NCBI GenBank assembly: GCA_009767595.1
Contig: VSDK01027954.1
Coordinates: forward strand, 168,064 to 232,063
DNA: 64,000 bases
DNA from: Symbiodinium kawagutii
Lineage: Eukaryota > Sar > Dinophyceae > Suessiales > Symbiodiniaceae
Direction of reading: 5' to 3'
Part shown: in pieces, positions 21,720 through 32,350 of the stretch
Layout: each line of letters begins with the position of its first letter
Position numbering within the stretch: position 1 is the stretch's first letter
Notes under the pieces: generated by a model
Database searches by the model: none
What the model was told of the DNA's origin: nothing
What the model saw: only the letters and a program-made list of their open reading frames with translations
Position numbers and translations under genes: made by a program

Positions 21720-22740
21720 TCTTAGTTTAGTAAATGGCCAATAGAAAGCCAAAGAGAAAGATAAAGAACTCAAGGGGAAAAGGAAAAGATAGAAGCAGCC
21801 AGGGCCACCCTAAGAAAAAGTTTTTTGGATTAATCGACCCCCTTTTGGTAAACCTATTATTCAACAACTTGGCTCTTCCTGGGTTACCCTCTTGGAAAAA
21901 TGAAAAAACTCAATTTTTTAAAAGGAGTTTAATAAAGGGATCATCCATTGCAACAAGCTCTCAGTTTAGTAAATGGCCAATAGAAAGCCAGAGAGAAAGA
22001 TAAAGAACTCAAGGGGAAAAGGAAACGATAGAAGCAGCCAGGGCCATCCTAAGAAAAAGTTTTTTGGATTAATCGACCACCTTTTGGTAAACCTATTATT
22101 CAACAACTTGGCTCTTCCTGGGCTACCCTCTTGGAAAATTGAAAAAACTCATATTTTTAAAAAGAGTTTGATAAAGGGATCATCCATTTCAACAAGCTCT
22201 CAGTTTAGTAAATGGCCAATAGAAAGCCAAAGAGAAAGATAAAGAACTCAAGGGGGAAAAGATAGAAGCAGCCAGGGCCACCCTAAGAAAAAGTTTTTTG
22301 GATTAATCGACCCCCTTTTGGTAAACCTATTATTCAACAACTTGGCTCTTCCTGGGCTACCCTCTTGGAAAATTGAAAAAACTCAATTTTGTAAAAGGAG
22401 CTTAATAAAGGGATCATCCATTTCAGAAAGCTCTCAGTTTAGTAAATGGCCAATAGAAAGCCAAAGAGAAAGATAAAGCACTCAAGGGGAAAAGGAAAAG
22501 ATAGAAGCAGCCAGGGCCACCCTAAGAAAAAGTTTTTTGCATTAAAATCGACCCCCTTTTGGTAAACCTATTATTCAACAACTTGGCTCTTCCTGGGCTA
22601 CCCTCTTGGAAAGTTGAAAAAACTCAATTTTTTAAAAGGAGTTTGATAAAGGGATCATCCATTTCAACAAGCTCTCAGTTTAGTAAATGGCCAATAGAAA
22701 GCAAAAGAAACAGATAAAGAATTCAAAGGGAAAAGGAAAA
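21720..22740 (+). repeat. tandem satellite, about 238-bp unit, four full copies plus a partial
   Basis: The landmark CAGTTTAGTAAATGGCCAAT (TAGTTTAG in the first copy) recurs near 21722, 21962, 22200, 22436 and 22675, spacing 235-240 bp. Copies differ by a few substitutions and small indels. Each contains AAGAAAAAGTTTTTTGGATT and a Lys-rich 89-codon frame, but the frames are broken in some units, so this is satellite DNA. 22741-22930 is a decayed A-rich extension. 20717-23400 has no supported exon. Confidence 0.9.
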
Positions 22741-23403
22741 AATAGAAACAACCAGAACCACCTGGGAGTAACAAAACATACCATCCATAAATCCAGAAAA
22801 AAATCACCCCCCAAAAAAACTTTTCTTTAATCAACCCCCTTATCAAAATGGTAGGGTCCATGAATAATTTTGGGAACACTTTTCTTAAATCAACCCCCAA
22901 ATACAAATCACGACTCAACATTACATCATTTCATATATCATTTCTGTATATTTGCCGAATGCCAACCCTCTGAGATGCCCTGGCAAAACAAAATCAGTGC
23001 ACAAACATGATCTATTTTTTTGAATTTGGCAGGCTAAAATGACAAGGTCCTATTGTGGGTGTGTTTGAGCAGGCCCCATCCATGTACTGAAGGCACCACG
23101 GCCAGTTCTGAGATGCCTTCTTCTGCTCCTTTTCTGGGTGAAGTCACATGTTTCTGTTCCTAGCATTTGTTGGGCAATAACATGATGAGAATTGATGATG
23201 GTTGATGGTTCGTAATTTCTGCGTAATTTCTTAGTCTATATCCCATGGTGTTGGCCATTTTGCGCCTCGGGTAGCCACAGTGTTCACCCGTGACATTTCT
23301 TTGTTGCTGTTGGTGGCAGTGCCGGATAGCATGGCATACCAGGAGAGAGCAATCCTCGCAAAACCCGTGCAAGTCAGAGACCAAAGCTGCTCGGATTTCA
23401 CAG

Positions 23404-23489
23404 GGCCACGGCCCAGGGATGTTGGTCCAGTTGATTCAGGCAGAGATGCGATCCCGGATGTGCCTAGACATGCCTGCACTCATGCATGT
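23404..23489 (+). CDS. exon, unidentified gene
   Basis: After TTTCACAG the frame reads GHGPGMLVQLIQAEMRSR then CLDMPALMH, ending before GTATAG. Another frame is open across the region. Amphipathic helix likely. Function unknown. Confidence 0.45.
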
Positions 23490-23499
23490 GTATAGCGCA

Positions 23500-23705
23500 A
23501 TGGTGGGCAATGTGGCAATGTACTGTGCCGCAACTGTACTGTATGTGATGTATTTGGATGTACTGTGCTGTCATGCAATGCAGCAATGCAATGCAATGCA
23601 ATGTAATGCGTTGTAATGAACTGTGCTGTCATGCAATGTAATGTAAGGTACTGTGCCGTCAAGGGATGCAATGTAATGAAATGTAATGTGTTGTAATGCG
23701 ATGTA
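23500..23705. repeat. degenerate TGTAATGCAA / ATGTACTG repeat
   Basis: Interspersed ATGCAATG, TGTAATG and GTACTGTGC units. Low complexity, no gene. Confidence 0.8.
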
Positions 23706-23845
23706 ATAGAATGCGTGTTATGCCTAGTCCACCTTTGGAAACATTACGAAACAAGCAAATCATGGCACATCAGTGTGATTTTGTTTGGAAAAGCATGCAT
23801 ACACTACCCATGAAAAATAGATATGAAGCGTGTGCTTCATGCCAG

Positions 23846-23922
23846 CCGACAAAGGCAGCAAATCCAGCAGCAAAGACTGGTTGTCACGGAGACTGCGGTC
23901 CCAGCAACTCCGCCACCCTTTG
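23846..23922 (+). CDS. short exon, unidentified gene
   Basis: After GCCAG a Gln/Arg-rich frame (RQRQQIQQQRLVVTETAV) continues into PATPPPF and ends before GTGATC. All three frames are open, so confidence is modest. Confidence 0.4.
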
Positions 23923-24289
23923 GTGATCACCATGTTTAAAAGAGAATCCCTGGGAAATCACTAGAACTTCCCTGCGAAACCATGAATCTAACATGCAACA
24001 TTGCATAGCAATGCAGCAATCGGTGGATTTTCCATTGTTAGATCAGCAGAGGATAGCAGAGGCTAATTTTCACTAAGTTGGTGATCAGCTGTGAAATAGC
24101 AGCATCTGGGGAAAGACAACAGCTGTCAGATGGCCAAGTCCCAAAAAGTTGTTGTGTTTTTTCAGATGCTGGAGCTGAGATCTTGCTGGATGCACTCTAG
24201 GCTTGACAAACTAGGTCAATCGTTCTCATCACAGATTCTCATTTGTGATGAACATCGTGGGACTCTATGCTTCCACTTTCCTCCATAGC

Positions 24290-24336
24290 AGGTAACCAAC
24301 CCCCAAACAACAATAGTAGAAACCAGCTGGTTACCT
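24290..24336. repeat. short hairpin element (AGGTAACCA...TGGTTACCT)
   Basis: A 9-bp perfect inverted repeat closes a 47-bp segment in an intron-like region. The same TGGTTACCT arm ends the hairpin at 39771-39797, suggesting a shared foldback family. Confidence 0.5.
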
Positions 24337-24464
24337 AGTCTTCATGATAGCTGGTAGCATAGTGGGAAGGAAGAGAACGTCTTTGGAGCTGAGTGCATCC
24401 CGACCGGTGCAAAACTGGAAAGAACGCTTGTCGCCTATCAGGCTGTCACACACTTCCCTTCCAG

Positions 24465-24818
24465 CTTTTCATTGGCAACGCCACGATGTGCCATGCACAT
24501 CCCATCCATATCATCCATGCACATCCCTGTGCCCGGTTGCGAGGTTATGCAGGACAGATCCTTTATTTGTCCGGCTCGTGGTTTCTGAATGGCCACTCGG
24601 GGCGTTATGACTTCGACGATTCCACTGGATGGTTGTCCTCCTCGGATGTCCCGGTGGGGCGATTCCTGTGCAAACAGATGCAGGAGACGCCATTGCGATT
24701 GCCACATGAAGGGAACTTCTCCAAACTCCGAGGGAATTTGGGAATCGTTTCCTCCGAAATCATGGCCGAAATCCACAAGAAATCGATGCTTGGCGGCGTT
24801 TGCTGTTGTGGTTGTTAG
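24465..24818 (+). CDS. exon or small gene, unidentified, Cys-rich C-terminus
   Basis: After CCTTCCAG the frame is open for 117 codons to TAG. The core GQILYLSGSWFLNGHSGRYD then FDDSTGWLSSSDVPVGRF is strongly protein-like. Hydrophobic/aromatic and acidic residues alternate, suggesting a small beta domain. It ends KSMLGGVCCCGC, a cysteine cluster that could be lipidated or bind metal (inference). Introns cannot be excluded within its first 30 codons. Confidence 0.6.
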   Translation, partial: LFIGNATMCHAHPIHIIHAHPCARLRGYAGQILYLSGSWFLNGHSGRYDFDDSTGWLSSSDVPVGRFLCKQMQETPLRLPHEGNFSKLRGNLGIVSSEIMAEIHKKSMLGGVCCCGC

Positions 24819-24968
24819 ACCGTCCTTTGTGGGTCAGCTTCATGGTTTGCCAGAGGATCATCTAGGAAGAGTTGCGCGCTGCTTTGTGCATGAACTAGCG
24901 GTAGAGAGAAGTGTTTTGAACGATTCCCTGGACACAGATCAGCTGGGCCATGAGGGTTTGGACTGAAC

Positions 24969-25253
24969 ATGACGGAAGTCAGGAACCGCGGAGCTCTGTT
25001 TGTGATACCTTCTCAGTTCAATGCTGCGGAGTATCCTTACCACACTGATGTGGTTTACCATGTGGAAGATTACAAGCACGAGAACGGCAGCGGTCCTCGT
25101 GGACAACTCGCAGTTCATCCTGCCGTGGCACAATTCATTTTGGACAATGCCGCTGGGCGGCACCCAGAAGCCACTGGCGGAATGTCATCCCGACAGCCAC
25201 CCGTAGACGATGCCAAACCTGCAGGTGATTCTCATCCCCACTCTGAGCTTTGA
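24969..25253 (+). CDS. exon or small gene, unidentified
   Basis: Starts with ATG (MTEVRNRGALFVIPSQFN) and runs 94 codons to TGA. The segment YHTDVVYHVEDYKHENG then GPRGQLAVHPAVAQFILDN looks like a conserved globular core. It is probably linked with the frame at 24820-24966. No family name is offered. Confidence 0.6.
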   Translation: MTEVRNRGALFVIPSQFNAAEYPYHTDVVYHVEDYKHENGSGPRGQLAVHPAVAQFILDNAAGRHPEATGGMSSRQPPVDDAKPAGDSHPHSEL

Positions 25254-25437
25254 TCAATTGAAAAGCATCCAAATCTCCAATGTTGGTCAAACCGGCTTGC
25301 TTAATGACCTATACTGCCAAAACATGTCAAAACCTACCAAAACTGTTACGGAAATACATGAATGGCATATTGCTAGCATGAAATAGGTCAGTGGATGTCA
25401 GTTGGAGCCGAAATCGCTGGATTTTTCGGCTCCACAG

Positions 25438-25582
25438 ATTTTTCACCAACTCATCCGAGGCCGCCAATGTGAAGCGTGAGGGTGGGATCAGCTCCTTAGA
25501 CCAGTTGCTGGAACAGGTGGGCCCAGGTTTATCATTGGTCAATGGCTACCTGCGCATCGAAGAGAGTAAGAGCAGCACCTGG
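25438..25582 (+). CDS. exon, unidentified gene
   Basis: Acceptor GGCTCCACAG, donor GTGAGAAG. The frame reads FFTNSSEAANVKREGG then SSLDQLLEQVGPGLSLVNGY. Clean splice context on both sides. Function unknown. Confidence 0.7.
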
Positions 25583-25769
25583 GTGAGAAGCTGTGAGGGC
25601 TGAGCTGGGGGTCGGAGGTGGATGGAGGTGGGTGGAGGTGAGGAGCTGTGGGTGCCATCCAGCTTTAGAATCGAAAGTGCCGCTGAGCTATGACTCATCA
25701 TGACTTAGCTTTGTCATCACTGATGTCATCAATGCATTGAAAGATCTTGAAATTTCTGGACATTTCAAG

Positions 25770-25964
25770 AGCTTTGGATGCCCAAGAGGCACATCCAACT
25801 GGCAAACCATGCTGCGGTGTGGGCGGCCCACAGCAACGGCAGCGCTTGAATTCGCCAAGGTACAGCTCAAGATCAGACACTCAGGAGATTGCAAGAGAAT
25901 TTGCACACAATGCTTCTTGGACTGTGCAATGCCCAAAGTCCTCCAACGAAGTGTTGGTACTGAA
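25770..25964 (+). CDS. exon, unidentified gene
   Basis: After TTTCAAG the frame (ALDAQEAHPTGKPCCGVG, then SRSDTQEIAREFAHNASW) runs to a GTAAAG donor at 25965. A stop follows four bases later if unspliced. Family unknown. Confidence 0.5.
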
Positions 25965-26689
25965 GTAAAGCTGAACTACCAGTGGATGGCAGCTTCATAT
26001 GCCCGATGGCCAAAGTCCTCCAACTGGTAATTTTTGGCACCAAGACTACCAGTGGCTAGTAGCATCACATGCCATTCGTCATCACCTCGATGGTTTCTGA
26101 AAATCTCCTGGTCAGTCACATGTCATTCGTTCCTAGCCTTTGTAGCTCGATGCTGCACAAGCAACACCCAAAAGAATCCAAAAGTATCATCATGAAGATG
26201 GCGTGAGGTGAATAGCATTGATGATCTCAAGTTTCCGTACCTCCAAGTGGAATGATGACATGCGATGACCGAGAAAGAATTAGTAAGATAATTTTAGATA
26301 TATTTGCATTCGCAGTATTATATAGTAAATCTACGTAAATCTAATATACAAATACATTCCTTATACATGGTTACATGACTGTATCCAATCCGAACAGCTT
26401 GGTTTGTTGACCACCCACCAAGTGACCGAACCCCGACTTATCGCTGATTTGCCACGGGCCTGGCAGTTGCCCAAGCTGTGCTGATCATGGTGTTTGGGGG
26501 ACTACGGGATGGGATGGTGTGTGGCAGCATGGAGGCTGATCAGAAATGTGAAGCCACATAAGAAAGCCAATAGATTCATCTAGATTCACTGGATTCAACT
26601 TATAACTTATACTCATTATTATAGCATTTCAATTGTTATTTTCACTATTACAGTTTCTTTGCAAATTATTTTCCCTTTCATTATTTCAG

Positions 26690-26829
26690 AACCCTTGCGG
26701 CCTGAGTCATCCCCCAGGCGTTCCCTGGTGATGGATGAGATCTCTGTGAAGGGCGGTCTTACCGCAGATCAGCGAGACGTGGCACGCTGCGAGCACAAAG
26801 TGGGCTTTGTCTACGCCTCGGCTGTGCCG
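26690..26829 (+). CDS. exon, unidentified gene
   Basis: A classical acceptor (TTTTCCCTTTCATTATTTCAG) opens the frame EPLRPESSPRRSLVMDE then GGLTADQRDVARCEHKVGFV. It closes before GTGGATTC. One of the best-bounded exons in the middle of the window. Function unknown. Confidence 0.75.
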
Positions 26830-27118
26830 GTGGATTCATATTTGATCCTTGGAAGTTCGAATTTTGAGAAGTGAAGTGGTCACTCAAATTTTGAACACGG
26901 TTTATGTACTATGGTCTAGTTAAGTTTAAATGATAAGATAGTGTTTATTCAGCTACTTAAAAAAAGTGTTCTTTCTTTTGTTTATTCCTGCATTTTTTAT
27001 TCATCTATTATATCATACACTTAAATTTTCAACCTTGTCATACAAAATGTGCTTAAAGTGCGTGACCCTGTAACACTAGACTGTCAAACCCCAAGCCGGG
27101 TGCCTTGGTTTCCTGCAG

Positions 27119-27194
27119 CCATCGAACCCCAGAAACTCAGCTGGGAGGCTGCGAGGCGGCTGGAGGGGTCAACCAGTGCCATGCACATGCCGAG
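27119..27194 (+). CDS. exon, same gene as 26690 (likely)
   Basis: Acceptor TTTCCTGCAG. The frame IEPQKLSWEAARRLEGST then SAMHMPR ends before GTGTTG. Helical and charged. Likely consecutive with 26690 and 27481 by spacing and orientation. Confidence 0.65.
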
Positions 27195-27480
27195 GTGTTG
27201 GTAAATGTTGGCACACCCATGGGAGCATGGAGAGAATTCCCAAGTCATTAGATATATTCATATGTTTAAATATCAATAAAAAAATAAATTATATATATAT
27301 AGATATATTTAGATATGTTGATTTAGTTTGTATTCTTTTTCTTTGGGGGGGAACCCTTTCATTTACAGAACCCCCAACTGCAACCTGTAGCACCCAAGGT
27401 TGACATGTCAAACGCCCAAGCGGTTGCCCAACCACGTCATATTTTTGTGGCTCCCTGTGGTTCCCTGATTTCCCGCCCAG

Positions 27481-27548
27481 GAATCGCGATGGTGATTCGG
27501 AGTATCAGATGAAGGTTGCGGAGCTGCTGTTGGTGGCACAATATTATG
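27481..27548 (+). CDS. exon with BTB/BACK-like helix (weak)
   Basis: Acceptor GATTTCCCGCCCAG, donor GTGCGC. Reads NRDGDSEYQMKVAELLLVAQ then YYG. The pattern 'AELLLVAQYYG' resembles the helix following a BTB fold, but it is too short to assign. Confidence 0.65.
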
Positions 27549-27569
27549 GTGCGCTGAAACTCGTCCCCA

Positions 27570-27658
27570 TAGCTGGCTGGCTAGGACCTAGGAGGGAGCT
27601 AAGGAGCCAGGGGTAATACAGGGGGAGCTAAGGACTTACTAGGAGTGGCCTAACCAAA
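27570..27658 (+). repeat. intron 5'-end repeat block, copy 3 (diverged)
   Basis: GGCTAGGACCTAGGAGGGAGC...ACTAGGAGTGGCCTAACC shares AGGGAGC and AGGAGTGGCCTAACC with the blocks at 3491 and 16786. It sits about 20 bases after the donor at 27549. Contains an internal duplication of GGAGCTAAGGA. Confidence 0.45.
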
Positions 27659-27920
27659 TGCTGGATAGTTCACAGTTAGCAAGAAAATGACTCATGTGGA
27701 GTGTTTTCACTCCTTTCACATTCCTCCACACCCTGTACCACATCTGGGTACTTTTAGGTAGGCCCTTGAGAACAAGAGTTGCATACTTTACTTTTCAGAT
27801 CTTTTCAGTATCCATGTCTAATTCTCGAGAGACACCTGTTGCTTCCATGATTAGCCATCATTCACCATGGTTGAACCTTGATTAAATACTGGAAGCTGCG
27901 CTATCTCCACCAATGTTTGT

Positions 27921-28119
27921 TTGGACGCGCCTCCCAGGAAATATGCCGCCGAGTCTATGCGCACGGCAGGGCGTCCCACAAGCCCTTCGGGCCGACGCAC
28001 CCGGAAAGTGTATCTGATGCCCTTGGGCACAGGCGCGGCTCGCGAAAGCGTGCGCGAAAGGGTTCGCTGGGAAGCTGTCCATCGGGAGGCCGATTGCACA
28101 AGCAAAGTCATGCTTGAAT
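27921..28119 (+). CDS. exon, unidentified gene, basic
   Basis: A frame open across a GC-rich island: LDAPPRKYAAESMRTAGR, then RTRKVYLMPLGTGAARESV and RERVRWEAVHREADCTSK. It could end at a GTTGGGG site near 28120. Two other frames and the minus strand are also open, so boundaries are uncertain. Confidence 0.4.
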
Positions 28120-28217
28120 GGTTGGGGTTGGCTGATGTTGGATTTTTTTGTTTGATTGAGTTGATAATTTTTTTCGTTTTGCTCTTGGACTGCCCAGCCC
28201 AAAAGCGTGCAGCTTAG

Positions 28218-28408
28218 ATTCGATGGTTGCAAGATGCCACAACCAATCTGGCTTCGCTGCTTCTGTCAGGTGTTTTCCACAACAGCTGGGAGATCATTGC
28301 CAAGAGACACTCGCTGAGGGAAATGGGAATTGGGGCAGTGGAGCTTGGGGATGGCGGTGGGAAAGGATTGAGAGAGTTTGGTTTCAGCATGCCATGTTCC
28401 GTCTGCAG
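28218..28408 (+). CDS. exon, unidentified gene
   Basis: After GCTTAG the frame reads QDATTNLASLLLSGVFHN, SWEIIAKRHSLREMGIGA and FGFSMPCSVC, ending before AG|GTCGCC. Good protein character throughout. Function unknown. Confidence 0.6.
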
Positions 28409-28519
28409 GTCGCCTTAGAATTCGTCCTCACATGACTATTGACACATGTCACACATCTCATAAACTCCTTAGCAGAATTTCTTCACAATTCTTGGTGGCT
28501 TGGTGCCTGTGCTGACCAG

Positions 28520-28731
28520 GTATGGCCAAAGCTGTGCAGATGCTGGAGCCGGAGATGATTGCTCTACTGGACATCTCTGCCCTGGCGAGGCAAGGGAATC
28601 CCTCCGAAGAGCTGAAACTGCAGGAGCGCCAAGAGACACAGACCATGCTGTGCCACGCTGTGCCACGTGTGGCGCCATCACTAGACACGCGACCACTCAA
28701 AGCTGCTGAGGGTTTGGAGATGTTTGGATGA
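28520..28731 (+). CDS. exon, unidentified gene
   Basis: After GCTGACCAG the frame contains MAKAVQMLEPEMIALLDI then SALARQGNPSEELKLQER, strongly helical. The 3' boundary is unclear; the frame runs to TGA at 28731. Confidence 0.6.
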
Positions 28732-29020
28732 AACATGGCCCCGCCAGGAGACATTTTATAAACTGAACACCTCTTCCACGGTCGGCTTCTCAGTTGGCTG
28801 CTTGTACATGCTGGATGCGGGTCAATATTGGGTCGGACGCGTACATAAACATGCACACACACACATACAGGTATGATACAAACTACAGATGTGTCTTCAT
28901 TTTACATCACATGGGTATAGGGATGCAATGCACATATGCATACTTAGTCGGTGGCAACCATCAATCATTGACTCACTCACCATTGAATCCTTCGGGTCAG
29001 TTTGTGGTTGGGGCCGGCAG

Positions 29021-29085
29021 GATGACAACGTGGAAGCCACCAAGATCATGCTGCGGGATATGCTGGAGAGTGCCGCTGCATCTTG
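29021..29085 (+). CDS. exon, unidentified gene
   Basis: Acceptor GGCCGGCAG and consensus donor GTAAGC. Reads DDNVEATKIMLRDMLESA then AAS. Short helical exon with the best donor in this part of the window. Confidence 0.7.
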
Positions 29086-29465
29086 GTAAGCGGGAGGACG
29101 GCTTATCTTGAAGGCACCGGGCGGTAGTAAACATCAGCTGCTAACCCTTGGCGTCACATCAATTTTCTGTAAATAGAAACGTGTCTTCACTCTCCATGGT
29201 GTTCTCGGTTCATGAGTTGGGTGATCCTAAAACAGACGGTTTCGGCGTTAAAGGTGATAATTGATGGGCGCTGCCACCCCTGATGGACAGCACCACTTCA
29301 GTGGTCATAGCAACCAGCAGTTCCGATCATTATCTGGCTTGGACACCTTTCCTGGCAAGTAATTAACCCATATGTCTCAAACGGTTTCACTTTACTCAGC
29401 TTTGCGCACTACAATGGTGTACTTGACCATGATGCAAATTTGTCCGTCCACATCTTGAATATCAG

Positions 29466-29528
29466 CGCTTCCGGTCCTATCTGATACCAGTGAAGCCAGC
29501 CATTCCTGGAACATTTTGTTCGAAACCG
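29466..29528 (+). CDS. short exon, unidentified gene
   Basis: Between ATATCAG and GTGAGC. Reads RFRSYLIPVKPAIPGTF. A long open minus-strand frame overlaps (29392-29787), but the paired splice sites favour the + strand. Confidence 0.45.
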
Positions 29529-29642
29529 GTGAGCAGACATGAGCTGACTTCAAGCAGGTCAGAAAGATGGGAAGCACAACCAGCTTGCCAAGGGTCAGGC
29601 CCAGCCCAGGAAAGTGGAAAGTTGCAAGCGACCATGCAACAA

Positions 29643-29797
29643 CTGGACGGGGAAGGCCGCTCACGACCCTAGTGATGATCCAGGCCTGCCATCCCTTGGA
29701 AGCGCTGGGCGCCCGGACAGCTGTGATGGCTTTGAGCCAGCCACACCTTCGGCTGGCAGGTTCTGAGCATGTCAATGCGGGACTCATATTGCGAGTG
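29643..29797 (+). CDS. exon, unidentified gene
   Basis: Reads RPLTTLVMIQACHPLEALGA then RTAVMALSQPHLRLAG and HVNAGLILRV, ending before GTAGGTG. The 5' boundary is uncertain (an acceptor-like AGTTGCAAG at about 29630). Function unknown. Confidence 0.5.
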
Positions 29798-30753
29798 GTA
29801 GGTGTTCCCGTTTAATGCAATTGTTATATTGATATATGAATATATCCATGTGATGTCTTCTTCCTTGCACTTGGATGCAAGGCCACAAGGCCTCGCAAGG
29901 GTCACTTACAGCCTCATATCCAAAGAAACTTGGTCATTGGATGTCATATATTTTGGACAACCAAGAAATTCACCACACCGGGACTATCCCAACATATCCA
30001 GGCCATGAGAGCCCTGAAAGTTGGCAGCCCTGAGTTAGGCTGGCAGATCCATGGGCATGAGAGATGGTGACGAGTGATGAGGCATTGGAATGGTTCTGAT
30101 ATGTTCTGATCAACCACCACTGAAACATAGTGATGGCATAGTGTTGATGGTAAGCTTTGGACAACCTGATTGATCGGAGTTGTTGGCTGCTGAAGCTATC
30201 CGTTCTTAGGCTATCAACAGCTATTGTTTCCGTACCAATGACTGAGAAACATTTTTTGCGGATTGCTAGCCGCTAGTCCCTGCGGTCATTCATTGTTGCT
30301 GACCGTTCATGAGCACTTGTAGTCACTGACCAGTCTAAACTTTAAACCAGAGATTTATTGAACTTCAATGAACTTCAACAATCATCAACACATATAATTC
30401 ACCGTGAACTCATATGATCGTCCATTCCTGAGGGTGCTCATTGCAAAAAGTTTCACAAGTAGGTTTGTCCATAAATGTTCCAATATTGAGCACCCAAACA
30501 CGCCTGGTATTGCCACAGCACGATGTCGTGTTTGCTGCAGCCTGCCATGTGAAGATGCAGGACTGTTTCTGTTCAGCTTGTTGTAGGGCCAACAGGTTCG
30601 CTCCTGTTTCGTGCACATAGACTACCGCTTGCACCTAGCATGGCGTAGCATTACGCATGCACTCCCGCAATGGGGTGCAGAAGATAACATGCCCATGGCA
30701 AGCCATGTTTAGTGTCGACCATTTGTTTCACGACGTGAATTCATTTGACCACC

Positions 30754-30857
30754 AGTGCCGCTGGGCCAAAACGGGCCAAAGGCAAACGTGAAATGGCAAT
30801 GTCCGACAGGAAAAGATCAGGATGGCTGGCCAAGGGCATGCAGCGATCGCTTCGCAC
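30754..30857. CDS. coding-like block, strand undecided
   Basis: On + the frame reads SAAGPKRAKGKREMAMSD then RKRSGWLAKGMQRSLRT before GTATCC. On - it reads IPVVRSDRCMPLASHPDL then FLSDIAISRLPLARFGPA before GTGGTC. Both look like protein and both have splice-like ends. Neighbouring exons favour +. Confidence 0.35.
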
Positions 30858-31527
30858 TACTGGTATCCTTGGGACAGTCGGTAGTATTCCCAGAATTCCT
30901 ATGAGTTCCTGAGTCCAGTTTGCGGTAAGACTTGGCGCTTCTGAAGTTGCATGGTGAGCAATTTGGAGTGGACGAACGTTCATCCCCTTGTTGACAATAA
31001 CACAACATGATGTGCCACATTTCCCCCTTTGACTTCTGCTTTTGAAACACACCAGTTACTGCTAGTCAACATCACCCAACTATGAAGAATGTTTGCCCTT
31101 CCGCCTCATGAGAGCGGAAGCCTGAAACATCCAACATTTTTAAAGCATTATTTCGCATGGTTTCAATCTGCTACCAAGTAACAACATCTATCACCATCTA
31201 ACAACCAATTTGTGACACAACCATCCGTCCCTGGGTTTTGGTGTGTGCCAACGATTGGCTGCGAACCCTGCTTAAATACACGTGTGGTGGTGCAACGAGG
31301 GTGAACATGTGTCTTCATGTTTCACGACCATGCATGCATCAGTATGGGCATTGTCCTCCAGGTGTAGCATTTCACGAGCAACTGCATGCATGGTTTTAAA
31401 CCACTAGTTCTAGCTAAGAATAATGAATGAAACATTTTTGGAAGGCATTTGAACCACTGGCACTTTCAGCATCATGCGGCAACATCATCATCGTCTCGGT
31501 TGTCATCATCAGCTGTGATCTTCCAGG

Positions 31528-31571
31528 TTTGGGCTTGGCACGGACAAGGGCCATCCAGACTATCATGCATG
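31528..31571 (+). CDS. very short exon candidate
   Basis: Between GATCTTCCAG and GTCGTTGC. Reads LGLARTRAIQTIMH. A possible final exon (VVAPEGGPQTFLSSRL then TAG) follows at 31797-31847. Confidence 0.35.
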
Positions 31572-32077
31572 GTCGTTGCTATTTATTATTATGCGTTATT
31601 ACTGCTTTGATTTCATCAATTCGTTTGCGATCTTGCCCTAGCCGATAAAGTGGTAGACGAAGCTTCGGACTATAATATAATTATGTTTGTGAGTTTGGGA
31701 ATGTTATCCAGGAAGTGTCCATGTAGCACAAGTCGGGTTCCAGGCATTACTAGCCACTATAAAACCACCATGTCTAATAATAGACAAACTCATCAGGTCG
31801 TTGCTCCAGAAGGGGGCCCCCAAACATTCCTCAGCAGTCGGCTTTAGACAGTCTGGGTGATTTTAGAGGTGCCCTAATTGGAGAAACACCCATGTCTAGA
31901 GCCCTGAGCGCCGTCCTTTTTCTGAGTTGATTCAAAGAATACCAAGCGCCCAAAAACACAACGCGGAAAACCTAGAACTATAACGCAGCAACTCAGTCAA
32001 TGCGGTGCTTATTACGAGTAAGTAAGTAGTGAGGGGCTCTTGGTACATGTGTAATTATGTCCAGTAAGGTCCAGTAT

Positions 32078-32190
32078 TTTTGCGAATGCCACCTGTGCAT
32101 CGCCACTCTGAAGTCCATCACGATTTGCACCAGGCTGGCAGCCGCCAGAGCTTGTGCACGGGCCGCAGGCTCAGGTTCGGCCACAGGGGA
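32078..32190 (-). CDS. minus-strand exon candidate
   Basis: On the minus strand the frame reads VAEPEPAARAQALAAASL then VQIVMDFRVAMH, followed by AG|GTGGCA. This is one of the few places where the minus strand is the better reading. The + strand alternative (LCIATLKSITICTRLAA) is also open. Confidence 0.35.
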
Positions 32191-32260
32191 TTCATATCTA
32201 GGTGAACGGGACTTAGTATTTGATTAATGGGTGATGAAATGTGATGAACCCTCATCAACA

Positions 32261-32284
32261 CCGGTAACGATGATTTGGCTCAAG
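32261..32284 (+). promoter_or_regulatory. spliced-leader remnant upstream of BTB gene
   Basis: TTTGGCTCAAG at 32274-32284 is an exact 11-base match to the 3' end of the dinoflagellate spliced leader. The 13 bases before it (CCGGTAACGATGA) can be aligned to the leader's 5' half (CCGTAGCCAT) with gaps. It ends 66 bases before the ATG of an intronless gene. This is the signature of a gene copied back from trans-spliced mRNA. Confidence 0.7.
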
Positions 32285-32350
32285 CTCCCCAAAGGAGGGC
32301 GGCAGTACTTGTACTCAGAAATTTTGTATATGTAGAGGTCAGTTGTTCAA

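Noticed and set aside
21734..22242. 89-codon Lys-rich frames repeated in the satellite
   Set aside because: Frames break in other units and have no start context. The similarity is explained by DNA-level tandem repetition.
29392..29787. 131-codon minus-strand frame
   Set aside because: The + strand here has a bounded exon (29466-29528 with a GTGAGC donor) and a second with GTAGGTG. The minus frame lacks splice support and is probably a shadow.
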